Origin: Coccinella septempunctata
Lineage: Eukaryota; Arthropoda; Insecta; Coleoptera; Coccinellidae
Length of the DNA stretch: 64,000 bases
Assembly (NCBI RefSeq): GCF_907165205.1
Contig: NC_058191.1
Location: 28,786,064-28,850,063 of the forward strand
Direction: 5' to 3'
A program made the position numbers and the translations under genes. Below are positions 23,229 to 38,100 of the stretch, one piece after another (positions within the stretch are counted from its first letter, which is position 1; each line of letters opens with the position of its first letter). The notes under the pieces were generated by a model. It ran no database searches and was not told the origin of the DNA. It saw only the letters and a program-made list of their open reading frames with translations.

Positions 23229-26200
23229 ATGCTACTCAACGGCTCTGGCGATTCCACAGATATGGATTCTTCGGTAGAAAACCGTGAGTGATTTGCAATT
23301 CAAATTTGTTCTGATAAGGTTTTATCACCAAGGCAATTAGCATTCTCTTAGATACTTTCAAACATTTCGTGCACTTAACTCAACCATGCGCTCAAATTGG
23401 TTTGATCTTAATTCTTATCGAACAACACAAAAAAGTTGGGCTTTCAGAACAAGCGAGTGGTGAAATGTATGTTGTTTCTCCCTCAAAAGACTTGGTCAGA
23501 TGATTAACTCTAAATAATAAAGGGTGCCAATCCAAAATGAGATGATATCCGTATAGCCACTGCGGACGTTATGTGAGATTTGTAGAAATCACGTATTTCC
23601 TAACGAACCATAAAAACAATGTACATTTTCTTTGCGTATTGTACTTCCTGCAATATTTTCCCACCTACATATATCTTTCTCGTTGTCAAAATATACTAGG
23701 AGAAATACATAATTAAGAACTAGGACTGTCAGTGTCAGTCAGTGCTGACTCGACTGTATCTTTTGGTGAGCCTTGATTGATAGAGATGTTACTTCGGAGA
23801 GATTGAAGGAAGCAGAACTAAGCATAGGCCGATAAGCCACCTTTATACAACATATACAGGGTGTCTGTAAACAAATGTGAAGGACTTAGGGAGATGATTC
23901 CTCGATGAAAATAAGCAGGGGTAGTTCCTATTAATTTTTTTTCGAAATCGACCTCCCTTCCAAGATACAGCCTTTGGAAGGCGATGACGAGTTGACAGTT
24001 TTTAATTTTTTTTACGGGTTCTTAATTACACTGAGTCATAAAATTATATAAAATATGAAGCACTAAGTAAATGTTACTCACACTATTTTTTTAAATCTCA
24101 TATCCTTATTATTAGGGGTTGAAAATAAGAACCCCTCATGATTTTCCTTCAAAAATTGTTTTCGAGGGATATATTTTCGAAAAATAAAATTCTCTCATGG
24201 TTTCCATTCGATTTTAGAGAAAAAAATTCTCTTACAAAATTTGGATACAGTCTATACTTTCCTCCACCTTATACTATGAAATGGAATGAACACTGATCAG
24301 AACTACTTGTAAGTTTTTATTTGTTCCGAGGAAAGTATCGACCTCGGTATCGACTGTATCGAAATTTTGCAAGAGACTTTTTTCTCCAGAATCGAATGGG
24401 AAACCAAAAGAGAATTTTTTTTTTCGTAAATCTATCCCACGAAAACAATTTTCGAAGGAAACTCATGAGAGGTTGTTATTTTCAACCCCTTATAATAAAG
24501 TTATGAGATCTAAAAAATTGTGAGAATGACATCTAATTAGAGCTCCATATTATGTTTAGTTTTATGACTCCGTGTTTCTCAGAACCCGTAAAAAAAATCA
24601 AAAAACGTCAACTCGTCATCGCCTTCCGAAGACTGTTTCTTGGAAGGGAAGTCGATTTCGAAAAAAAATTGTAGGAACTACCCCTGCTTATTTTCATCGA
24701 GAAATCATCCCCCTTAGTCTTCCGCATTTGTTTACAGACACCCTGTATTATTTTCATAGCTCATGCTTCAGTTAGAAACCATTTCAAGCAACCTCAATAA
24801 TTCAATCAGCCTTCATTCAAAACTCACAACTTGGAATATAAATAATTTCAAAAACATGTTACAATAATAAAAAATAATAATAATTCATTTCATATTTGCT
24901 TTACGGCATTGGTAGGTAATGCGATTCGTTTGATATGGGCTTTGTTTCATAATAATTGTCACTTTAGTTAATTATGCATCAATAATTCTCTACCTAAAAA
25001 GTTAAAACTGCAATACAAAAAACTTTTTTTCTACAAACGTCAAAAAATGACAAGGTTCACGCATTGACAACAATATGCGAAGTAATCCTTTTTTTCATTT
25101 TCCTTCGTTACCATGACACCGTGCGCGAAGTAGTGTGCCAAATATTTACTTCGCACACTGCATGTAAACTATATGGGATATTTATATCTTAACCTTTATG
25201 TTCCTCAATCAAGCAAAAATCCTAGGAATCATTCATTCATTAATGTATAACAATTATTAAAGCTTTCAAATTGTGAGAAAATTTAACACTACCTAATTTC
25301 ATTTATTATTCACAATGTTAACATTAATGGTGCAGCCAGTGCATGAACCAATAATTATGTATTCCTAAACCAGATAACTCAGATTCAGCTCGTGATATCG
25401 TAGATTTGGGAGTTGGATAGGACTATCCATTTTTGATTTGCAAGCAACTGCCGTAGAGGTGACAGCACTTGATCCTGAAATTTCAATACTCTTTTGCATA
25501 TTAAGCTGAACATGTTACTTATTTTAGAATAATATTTTTGACGTTTGTAGAAAAAATTTTGTTTGTATCTCATGCGCGAAATACTTTGCTGATCTCGACT
25601 ATTTTTTTAACTCGGCTGCGCCTCGTTAAAAAAAATCAGTTCTCGATCACCAAAGTAGCATTTCGCGCACTAGATACAAAAACAACTATTCTCTGTACAC
25701 CACTACACCAGTAAATTAATCAATTATTTCATCAAAATCAATTATACTCACTTTTCTCTTATTCCCAATTGAAAATTAAGAAGAATATTGAATTATTGAT
25801 GTGTTAGACACTCGACGAAAATCTATAATTAAACTTAAAAATGGAATTACATGACATGATTATCACTAGAAGGAGTTCTTACCACTTTACACGTGTTTAT
25901 AGGTTATAACTCTATTATTTTCAACTGTTTCGTGAAATAATTGATGATGGAGAATTTGTAGTAGCATTTATGGAGCTCCTTCCTTCATATCGGCTTATTA
26001 TTACATCCAAAGTTTCGGCTATCATTCTCCAGCAGGGAATCGCTTGATATTTACCGAAGAAGGTTTTCTTTTTGTTACACGTCATTCGGAAAAAAAAAAC
26101 AGATTAGACAATATCCTACTACATTACGTCCACCCACCTGTAGAAGCTATTTTGACTGCGAAACATGTACGTTTAGTCGTAAAAAACTCATCCTAGTGAA

Positions 26201-29065
26201 GAACATTACGTAATTCAGTTTCCTTAGTGAAGTGAGCAACGAGCTCATTTATGTTTTATCCTTTGATAAAGAGAGAGAGAGAAAATAACTTTCATTGAAC
26301 CATAATTCAAAAGGCTAAAAACTGAGCTTTTCCTAAACATCAATAATATTTTCAACCTTAGTAATGAATTGGGAACAGGTATACATATATCTACCTTCGG
26401 CAGAAAAACGATGCATTGTTTCTTAACAATGAAAGTATTACTTTCGCCATACCATCATTGCAAAATAAGTCACAAAATACCAAAAAGCATCCATGATAGA
26501 AAAATCCACAGAGATCAACTAAACAGTCGATTATTCACGTCGGGTTTCATAAAACTTGATCAGGGAATCAACGCTTGATTGACCAGCAAACGTGAATTTG
26601 TTTTCAATCGATAATCCAGTCATGATCATTCAGAATATCATTCTCGCATCAAATTATGATGTTTATACGTCCATTAAATTATTCTCAATAGCATGAAAAA
26701 GTTTCAGTGATTTCGTTTTAGAAATCAAGTGACTGTCAAATCGTTGATCGCACAATCAAAGTTTCATGAAACCCGCTGCTAGTTTAGTTAAGAAGGGGGG
26801 TTGCTAACTCAAAAATGTTGTTGTTGGTTTGGAAGTACTGATTTCAAGTCAATAATATTTCTTAACGCCCATGCAGATATAAGATTACTTTATGTTATGT
26901 CTGTTAGCTGAATTTGAGGCTTGTGCTAGTCGATTTTATGAGATTATTATCAGGAGACATTTTTGATGTGGAATCAGAGATCGAATCAACTTTCAGCCAA
27001 TCAGACGTGATCTCCAAATATCGATATCGGAGATTCTCGCTGTTGAAAAAAAGTTATTTTGTGGGAATCATGAATGAATTGAGAGAAAATTAATCGATTT
27101 CCCATGGAAGCAGCAGTTTTGCATAACATGTAGGAGGAAACTGCTGCCTTACACTATAGTCCAATAACTCCTTCCACCGGAAGAGTGTCATTATTATACT
27201 CCGCATAATATGGCTCTTTCGTGAGAACAATTCCAATTTCACTCCTCAGATACAATGTCCTCCACGATTATCGTTCTTGGGATGAAATGAACACGGAGTT
27301 GAAAAACCTCTTGTGGGAATTCTTCAATATTGAAATGCAAAATCTGAACTGGATGGAATTCGAATACTGATTGGAGGGATAGATAAAACTTCCCATCTTA
27401 TGATTGAGCGGATGAAGGACAAACAAAATATTACTTCCCTACTTTCAATAAATTATTGCCTATTAACAGAAATATGTTCAAAAAAATCGAGCAAATAAGA
27501 AAAACCTCACAAATAACATCTCTCTTCCTTAATAAATTTTGTGTTTCAAACCAAACCACATATTATCGCCTGAGTCTTCCTTGACTTTATTCAAAATCAC
27601 AATTTATCTGACAAAATTCGAAGAGTTGGAGTAAGACGCCATCGAGATCATAAAAAACCAAAACCAATATTTATAATGAAGCTCATCATATTATGTATTA
27701 TCTATTCTTTTCGCTTGATTAATTTATAGCAGTATTTACTATTTTTTGTCATTTTTTCTTCTAAAATTTGGCAAAATTGGATTTTGGGGTATGTAACCCA
27801 TAATTCTGGCTCAATGTCACCTTCACCCTTTTATAGCATCTATATATCTTTTCACCTTAACCGCATATTCTTATTCTTCCATTCGAATACAGATGATATG
27901 CTGGAAGCTGACAGTCTTGGAATCGCTGGGAGGGTTGCCGACCTAGAAAAGAAAGTTATGGAGCAGGGGGAAGAGTTGATGTATCTGAAGTCGACGTTAT
28001 CAGAGGCCCTAAAGAGGCTTTCATTCCTCGAAGGACCAAAGGTACACTACCAGAATTCATCGCCTAAAATTTCTTCGATGGGAACACCCAAAGAAGTCTT
28101 CAGGCTGAGGGCTCCAGATTTTTCTCCTTCTCATGCTACCGATAATAGTAAAGGTAAGAGAATGTACAATAGTTGAAGGGATGATGATTAAAAAATTCAA
28201 TAAAAAAGCCCATATATATAGGTACTTATGATATCTTTTATATTACTATGAAATGAAAGGATAAGACTTACTCTGTATTCAGTTTTTATAAGATTGAATT
28301 CGACTTCGTTTTCTAATAATATGTTGTACTTTAGGAGCAACAAAGGTTAGGAAGGTTAGGAAGACAATTCTCAGAATTATCTGATAATGTTCCCCAAATT
28401 TCTGTACTCAAATATAAACATAAATCATCACTTCAAACTATCAGATAATCACATTTCCGATAAAGGAAAATTATGAATAGGGAAAAAATCAAATGAAAAA
28501 TATTAACAACATTTCCTCTCATCAAATACAATTTCTATCTGCCGTTATCTGATAATTAACGGCTAAATCAGGAATTCTTTCTTATAATCCATCTTTATGT
28601 AGGTATTTAAGTAATGATGATTTCATCCATGAAACCGGTTAATGGTCATTGTTGATATTTATCATCAATACTTACATTATGAAGCCTTACGATGTTTCAG
28701 AAGTGAGAGAATTTAACTCAGGAACTGATCAAATCATCATTAAGTATACCTATGGAATGTACAGGGGGTACATTTCAATATCGATTATCAAACCACTTAT
28801 ATTCAATGATTTTAATCACAGGAATCCTGCCTAGTTTTCGACCGTAGCAATAATTTATGAAAGGACAAAAGTTCTTGTACCCAAAAGTTAAGAAGGATGC
28901 TATTATTTCTGTGAAATACTTTTCAGTCTTCACTGGACTTTTCATTTTTACTCTCTTTATTTCTGAATATTTTTCATGCAATGTAATTAATTAGAAAAGT
29001 GAAAATTTGGAAAATAATTTGGTACAACAGACCCCTGTTTCACCTTCTAGGAAATGATTAAGCTA

Positions 29066-29104
<39 letters not shown>

Positions 29105-32100
29105 CATTATCCCAAATTACCTTGCGGTGTATGGGTTATCCTTGCATTACAATTTCACAATCGGTATATGTAATTCAATTTTTCAATTATTGATTGAATA
29201 AACACTCTTAATAAAATCCTTCCATTGTTTTCTATCTACTGTTAGCACTTTGGCCTCTTCCACACTTTTTCTTCTCCGGTTCACCTCTTTTTTAACGCTA
29301 TCCATCCATGTTAGATGTGGTCTTCCTCTTCTAGGTTTCGTCTCCACTTTTGCCTCCCAAATGCGTCTTACTTGTCTATTTGTTCCCATCCGTTGTAAAT
29401 GTCCCCACCAACCCAACTGTCTCTCCCCGATATAATCATTCAGTGATTCCACCCTCAACTGACTTCTGACTTCTTCATTCCTCCACCTGTCTCTCCTGGT
29501 CACCCCCTTTATTCCTCTCAAAATTTTCATCTCCATAGCCTGCAATCGACTCTTCTCTCTCAGGGTTGTTGTCCAGGTTTCGCATCCATATGTTAGCACT
29601 GGTCTAATAACTGTCTTGTACACCATCATCTTAGTTTTCTCGGCTATTTCTCTCTTCCTGATGAAGTTCTTATTCATGGCGTGGTAAAGTTTGCTGGTCT
29701 TTTCTATTCTATCATTCAACTCTCCTTCCTGATTTCCCCTCCTATCAATACTGACCCCCAAGTAGATGAACTGTTCCACCTGCTGTATCACCTCTCCCTC
29801 TATTTCCACCCTCACTTCATCCTCCTCCTCTGAAACTCTTAGTATTTTTGTCTTCTTTCTATTGATTTCCATACCATACTTCTTCAATGTTTCATACCAG
29901 ATATCCACATTTTTCTGTATTCCCCTCTTACTTCCCGACATCAGCACCACATCATCTGCAAACGCACATTCTGATATCTCTATCCTCTCCATCCTCCAGT
30001 GTCCTACAAACAATTTAGACATATTTTCCTTGCATTCTTTTATAATTTCATCCAAGAATATTATAAACTAATATACATGATGTTTTCTAATTGAATGTCA
30101 TTATTTGAGGATATTGATCTATGCATGATTTTGGTTTAAAAACCGCACTGTGAGGAGGTGTAGCATTTTCTTGACCGAGAAGACAGATTGAATACATCTT
30201 TCTTCATCTGGAAGTTGGGGTTCTTTATTTTGATCATTTCTTATTATATTTCCCTTACACAGAATGAAAGAAAGATTCTTGCTGTTATGTTTTCAAAGCA
30301 TAATGCATGTTTTCAGCTAGACCATCGTCCATGGATTCTCCTCGAAGGGTATACAATTCATGTCTACCACAGAGAAGAGCAGTCCACTACCAATCTACAG
30401 GAAGTTTGCACAGCGACAGCCAAAGTTCGAGTAGCGTTTCACCAAGTCCTTCTCCATCACCGTCCATTCCTTTACCAACAAAAAAAATGTCACCCATGCG
30501 ACAGAGCCCGGGAAATAGAACCAACTTGAACGGCAGCCAATTGCACAAACGCTGGAGTTCCACAGGAGATTTTAATCAGAATACAGCTACGTCACCATTA
30601 GGATTGCAATCGAAGTAAGAAGTTCAACTGTTAGATCATCGTGTTCATTCTTTATTCTTTATCATTGTTCGTCAATGGAGCATGTACGTGCTTTGTCAGT
30701 AAATTAGGCTGGATTTAATTCATTTTGCTGTCACTTCGAGGCTTACTGATTCATTTATATTCTTTTGTTGCAAGCTTACGACCGTAACAGCCATAGTGAG
30801 GATTGAATGTACTGGTTAATAATTGAGGAAAAAATGTAGTAACCAATGAAATCGGCACAGTAATTTTATTTCGTCATTTTTAACAATTCGGTCTTGATTA
30901 GAAACGTTGACTTATCTCGTTTGAATAGGAAATATTTTCCTTCATTATTCTTATTATCCTGTCGAAGTAAGCAGTTTATGGATTAGATATTGGTGACGTA
31001 GGGGGAAAGTGCATAAATTAGAAGGCTGAATTTTCAACCTTTCAATATTGGTCTTTTATCACCACACAAGTTATTCTTGGCATTTCTTTTCGAGTAGAGA
31101 AATATTCGAAAGAAAAGACAAAGAAGTCATAAAGCTATCTCTAAGACATATGAATTATGATGGTTTTTACCGAACATTGATGCCCTATTAATCATTCGAC
31201 AGATTTTAGATTTTGAGAATAGAACCACCCTAAACTAACGACAATAATCTGATGCACATATAATAATTACATTCTGAATGTTAAAAGCTGAATTATTTGT
31301 GAAAATGAATCAATATGAATCAGTTCATTGAGTTTTGTGAAATCAGGCATTATTGCGCCAAATATGTACCTATGTAGTAGGTATGGCAAGTTTTAAGATG
31401 AATCACATTACACGAATCAAATGAAAGCGAAAACAATAAAGTGAAACGGTGAAAGGTGAAAACTCACTGTACAAGGAAGATGACAATTTGTTGCAGCAGC
31501 ATATGGGTTTCTTTAATACGCGGAGAATTTTGAAGAAATCTGAAAAAATTATGCAGTTCATAATTCATTTTCTCGAATCTTTCTTGTAGAGTGATTCTAC
31601 TCCACCCCCTGCACTTTTCATTGTCCTGGTCTCCATTTTTTCCTGAAAATACTCACTATTCGTCCAAAATTGAAGACTTATTTTAAAACAGATAAAATGA
31701 CGAAAACATGTGGCATTATTTCAAAATCGTAATGATAGTAATAAAACAATAACTGAGTTTGCATGTAGACATTGAAGTTCAAAAGTATCCAAAGCATTTG
31801 GTTCATTGTGCACTTTGGCTGAGGCTGTGATAGATCACAAATATAAAATATTTGAAAGCAATTTTACTTGAGATCTGTATTGTAGAATCTAGAACTGTTG
31901 ATAAATATTGTGAATCTTTTTTTTATGAGGATGTTTCATGTTTCACCAACTAGGTAGTCACAGTTGGAGAATTGATATTCGGAGAATAAATGTATCTCAG
32001 CCTCGGCTATATCTAACAGAGCAATAGTGAAAACCAAATGAGTATCATTCTAGATGTCGTTGTATGAATTTCTAATTCTCAACTTGGGGTTTTCTAGGGG

Positions 32101-35100
32101 TTTGTACTCAACCGTGTCCTTTGTTCATCATTCCTTTAACAACCTCCTGATATGAGGTGGCTAATTGCTGGCGAGAAAGTTGCGAAGGGGTGGCGAAAAT
32201 AGAAAGAAGATTTCTGAATTGATGCCGATATTAAATGATTTTAAGATTTGGTGAAATCTAAGGGATATCTTGAAACATCGCTTAGGTTAGAGTAACGGGA
32301 AAATAACTATACCAAAAATGAACAAAAATACTCAAAAAATCGGCTAATAAGCGTTCTGTTAGATTGGTCCAATTCACCCATTCCATAATCTTCTGATTTT
32401 GTGTTAAATTTTCGATAAGTAAGTTTTGCTTCTTATTTTGATTTTATGATTTGCAGGTTTACCAATAAATCATTCCTGAATCTGTATACGAAAAGTAATC
32501 AGTTTCCCAATCCTATGAAACATGGGTAAGTCCAATAATCACTTTTTTCAAGATTATTCGTTCAACAACTGTACTCACGCATTTCTTCATTTCAGGACCA
32601 GGGAAATAACATACAATGAGGAGTTCAGTTGTTTAACCATGTACCTGAGGAGCAAGCCGATCAGTCTCTATCCACCTTCAGATCTTTCAGATAATTTTAA
32701 GCTGACTAAAGTTAATACAGCGCCACACCAAAGACTGAAATTAGATTGGGTCTACGGCTATAGAGGAAAAGACTGCAGATCAAACTTATATTCTCTACCT
32801 ACTGGGGAAATTATTTATTTCGTTGCATGCGTTGTTGTGTTATATAATGTTGAAGAACAATGCCAGAGGCATTACGTTGGTCATACAGATGAAATTAAAA
32901 GGTTGGTAAATCTTTTTTCATTGAGCAAACTTAAAAACCTCATATATTTTCAATATGTTTCATAAATTTACTAGGTATACCTTTTCTACTTTAAATATTC
33001 CATACTATTCTTCTTATTATCCAATAATATGCAATGAGATTGAGTTCATACCGAAGTATGTATGCAATACTGCATACTACAGCCTCATAAAGTTTTTATA
33101 GACGGCTCAAAGTACCAGAAAGAGAACATTTGCTTCTCAGTGTGACTTAACCAGCGTGAGTGAAAGGGAAAGGCAACTTCCACTCCTACAGTGCCTACAG
33201 CGGTCTCGCAGTAGCTGCATACGAGTTGGAATGCAGTGATGTGATTGTCGCAAACTTTCATTTAAACTCGATAAATGCTTGCTTCTTCGTAAGCACTTTC
33301 AAACTTGAATGAGAAATGATGCCTGTTCGAGGAGTATTTATTCCGAATTTTCGAGCATGATTTGTGTTTGCTGTCAGAATCATTGGGAAAGAGTATTTCC
33401 ATATAAGTGCCCAAAATTTAGCATCATTTGTGGGATACGATGTAGGGGAAACTGTTCACTTTCTACCATTCTTCAAAGACCTTAGCAAAGTTCAGTTCCA
33501 CCATTGAGTATTATATAACTATATTAACTAACACTTTGAATACTCAGAGGTTCCACGAAGTCCAAATTGCTTGGAACAAAATCCCACAGGCAGAGAGAGA
33601 CATCCATTTCTCATTTTGTCGATGCCTAAATATGTATACCTAGCGTCGGCAACTTGAGATCTTGTTTTGCAGTAAAAATAAAATTTCTCGTCAATATTTC
33701 TGTTACATTCTTGATCTCAGGCCCGGATCTAGGGGGGGGCAGGCGGGGCGCTTGCCCCGGGCGCCAGCCTAAGGGGGCGCCAAATTCAACCAGAGGTTAA
33801 AATTTTTTTACTTTTGATTTTCTCGGAAAAAATTAATTTCCTAGTGCTAAAATGGAAACTGTAGAATTGAAACATGATAAACCATCACTATGCCTAAAAT
33901 CTTTAAAATCAATGAGGGATAAATTAACTGCATATTATTCAGTCATCTACGAATGACCGCCACACTTGGGTGAAATAGGTTTAAAGATCTGATATGTTTA
34001 CACTGCGTCGCAAGCAGTAATTTCTTTTCCTGGGGAATTGCCGACTCATCGCCTTCTCATCTGGAACTAAGGGCCAAAATTTCCGATTTTCTATAGACCA
34101 TAACATAAAAACTAATCCTTTCAGTATAATTCTGTTTGCATATTCGTAATCTATGCCTTAGTGAAACACCAATTTTGGTGGAAATCGGTAAGATCGACGT
34201 ACCGAGTTTTTCACCATAATTTGAGCCCCCCTTTAACTTTGTTACTAAGAGAGGTACAAAAAAATGTTTTATACAAAAGTTTCACGAAATTGAGTTTTTT
34301 TTAAATGTTTTCACAAAATGAAATATATACGAAGTGGGCGGTTTTCTGAAGAATATTTTTGGTCTCCGATCAAAACCGAATTCATTCTGTACGCTAATTC
34401 GAGGGCGTAGAACACGAATATGCAAACAGATATTTTTAAAAAAAAATTACTTTTCAAGTTTTGGTCGATGGAAAATCGGAAATTTTGGACCTTCGCGGAA
34501 AAATTCATAAAATCTGAACTGTTCGAGATAGATGAATGAAATGTGGATTTTTATATTTGCAAAGAACCAATTCATCACCAAAAAAACAGCATATGACTAG
34601 TGCCTTTTTTCTAGCTGCTACAGCTCCTTAAAGTTGACCAATATTTCCGAAATTTTGCACTAAAAGTGATTTATTCCTCAAAATACTGATCCTCCAAAAA
34701 TCTAATTGCATATTCGTGATCTACCTTGAATTAATATGTAAAATGATCCGGGTCGATATATGTAGTTAAAAAAATTAATTTTTGTTCGGAATAATTTCGT
34801 TCATGAAGCGCGGGTAAAAACGATAGACGATGGCGGGTTGTAAACGACATTCTTGTAAATACAAACTTTTTAATTTTTTTTATTTATGCAATTTTTGGGG
34901 GTATTTTGGGAAAAGAATAACTTTTAATGGAACAATAAAAAAAAATATCTTTTGATGGAACAATGGGAAAAAATATGAGTGTTTTTTCCAAAAGTAGTCA
35001 TCTTAGGAAAAATCTAATTGCATATTCGTAATCTATACGACCTCGAACTAGTGAAAAAAATAACCCGGGTTGAAAGTGATGACGAATATGCAATTAGATT

Positions 35101-38100
35101 TTTCCTACGAACCTTAGAAGGGGGGGGGGGCGCCATCAGGAATATTTGCCCCGGTCAGAAAAAATCGTAGATCCGGGCCTGCTTGATCTGAGCATGCCAC
35201 ATCCCCAACTATTTTAGTTGAAGAAATGATTTTTATTGTGTTAATCTAACACTCCTTCAATATATGATATTCAACCATAAATTTTCGTATTTTCAGCTTA
35301 GCTATCCATCCAAACAAAATGTTTGTAGCAACAGGGCAGTGTGGAAATCACGAGAGGAGAGACTCTAGAGTGAGTATGACCACATTCATTTCAATAGGAA
35401 ATATTTTCAACCTAGAGATTTTTCCGGAAACGATCAGAGATGAATTGAAATTTGGTTAACAAACAAAGACATACTCTATAGAAAGATGGACGAGGAAAAC
35501 ACAAAATTTTTTCTTTTTAACACGACAATATATGGCGCCAAAACTCTCATATCTTTCTTCTCGCAGACGTAGGGGATAATCATTGCGACAATTAATTGAA
35601 AGATTTTCAATTTATTGCCTGATGAAGGGGTCTATCCTAGGCTCCGAACGGCACAATGAGTATTAATTCATTATGAACCAAATTACTTCAGATCCATGAC
35701 ATATGTCTATGTAGAATTCAACGAATGTTGCTGTTCATAACAAACTAACCAACCACCATCACTCAAAGTATCAATAGAAAAACCATTCCGTCGAGGAAGA
35801 GTAGATGCTGACTACGGTTTGGGAATTATTTAACTTCGCCCGTTTTATGATTCCGATATACGGGAAATGGTTGCTGCCATGAATTCGAACATTTCGTCGC
35901 TCTCCCTCCACGGTGTCATCTTCGTTAGGAAAGTAAAAAGAGGGGGCCATCGATTGGTTTCATTTTCGTGGATGTGGAAGTTCTGTTGCTCTGAAGCGGC
36001 TGAATAAGAGCGAAACCAAAGATTCGCCTCTTTGGCGAAACTATGGTCATAAAGTAAGTCAAGGGGTCTGTTCTGTGACTATGGTCACTATCTACTCTCC
36101 CTCGATGGAATGGTCTTTCTATTCATACTTTAATACTTTTGATAGTGGTTGGCTAGGTTACCTTCGTTTATGATTCACCTAAATAATCTATAAAGGCATT
36201 ATCCATTTTATGATCAATGATTTATAACATCTCCACATTATTCTTTAGACAACATTGTTCCAAAAAATGCTTCTGACAAATGGTGTATAACTTTTCAACA
36301 ATAAAAAAGCCAGAATTGAAAATTTCAATTTCGAAAGTTCATTTTGCTTCTTGTACTGCTCGTTTTTATTTGGTAATTTTTGGTGGAAAATATATCTTTA
36401 AAAATAACTGTAGCATTTTCTGCCTTTTCGATTGTGATGGGCTTTGCCCAATCAACTAAATTTTTCATGAGATATCTTTGAAAACCACATACCGATAGGA
36501 TATATAGGATGTAAAATTTCATTGAAATTTGAACTCAGAACTTGCAGAAAAATCATGAAAGACTTTTCCGACATTAACCATACCTACATATGTAATAGGA
36601 TATCTGGTAATTTTGACAATTATTCATTTATTTTCAGCCTCATATAAGGATTTGGAATTCTATTTCCTTACACACACAAGTAATCATAGGTATGAATTAC
36701 TTTGAAGTATCCGTATGCTGTCTTTCATTCAGTAAGGGCGATGGAGGTTCATATTTAGCAGCCGTGGATGATATATCAGAACACATCATTTCAGTATGGG
36801 ATTGGCAGAAAGGTGAAAGTGGATATAGAATAACCGAAACTAAGGTGCCTAACCTTCCAAAGAAATAATTTATATATCTATTAAAACATTCGTTAATTGT
36901 AAATAACTCGTAAAGTTGTAATATTTATTCTAGTGTTCTGTTGATACCATCATTTCTGTTGATTTCCATCCATTGGAGCGTGATGTAATAGTGACTGCTG
37001 GTAAATCACATATTGCATTTTGGTCGCTGGATGTAAACGGAGTTCTTCATAAAAGATTGGGTTCATTCGAATCCAGAGATAAGCCAAAGTATGTTACTAG
37101 TATAGCTTTCCTGCAAACTGGGGAAACAATAAGTGGAGACTCAAATGGTAAATCAAATATTTTTAATTCATATCCTGCTATTTACAATCCCAGTCGATGA
37201 TAATTCTGTAGTTTTGGTTACCAACACATACCATATGGTATCACAAGAATCTAAGTCCTCCTTCACACAATCCGGTTTTTACCTGACGTCGTAAGCTTCA
37301 CTCATAAATGTGACGTGTGAAACGGAGTATATCAACTTTTCTCTACGTCTCTAGCTTGTTTTTCATTGCGAATTTCATGGTAATGGATCACTACATTGTG
37401 AAAAATATAGAATTATTAATTTCTCCAATAGAGATATCTTCTATGATGAGGGACAAATTTTCGTTCTACTACAATTTTCAAAGTTCGAGCTGCATGGATG
37501 GAAATTTTCTCAGAATTGAAAGAAGATTTTGAGAAGATCGGTGAGACGGAAAATAAAAGTCAATTTTCACACGATTCACCACTGAAACGCGATGTGATAG
37601 ATAAAAAAAACCTGACGGATAATTTTTCAGCAGGTTTTCTTCGGGTAAAAACCGGATGGTGTGAAAGCTGATTGAAGTGATATCGGTGTGAGTTACAATA
37701 ATCGAAAAAAAACAAAGATCAACTAGAATAAACCAAAAATGTAGAAAGCAGCTTGTAGAAACCAAATTAATTGCAGGAAATTTAGCCATTTGGGGACGAG
37801 GTACGAATACCATATTGAAATTATCGAAAAATATTCATGACGGTGCCATTTTTTCAATTTGTGTTACAAGAGATGGATGTATTATAACCGGAGGCGGCAA
37901 AGATGGTAGAATTTTGAAGTTCGATTCCAGACTTCAAAAATTAGGATTCGATAATCAAGTGAGTGCTAGTGATACATATTAATTAAAATAGTGGGTTGCT
38001 GAATCCAAAAAATTTCATTGAATTTAATTTAAATTTACAGTAGGTAGTATAAAGAAGTTAATTGGTATAACTCCAATGATATACCATTAGGTAATTTATG

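Noticed and set aside
29072..29102. (TA)n as an independent microsatellite
   Set aside because: It sits exactly at the 3' end of the RTE-like insertion, so it is best read as that element's tail.
29766..30071. Plus-strand frame in the EML intron
   Set aside because: Antisense of the RTE-like reverse transcriptase; Ser/Thr-rich shadow.
30188..30529. Long frame overlapping the EML exon at 30317
   Set aside because: Wrong frame; the phase from the upstream exon and the Ser/Pro linker composition support the other frame starting after CAG at 30316.
36690..36732. A 43-nt intron inside the EML exon 36638-36844 (GTATG...TTCAG)
   Set aside because: Reading straight through is open and restores a conserved EML stretch (MNYFEVSVCCLSFSK), so it is exon, not intron.
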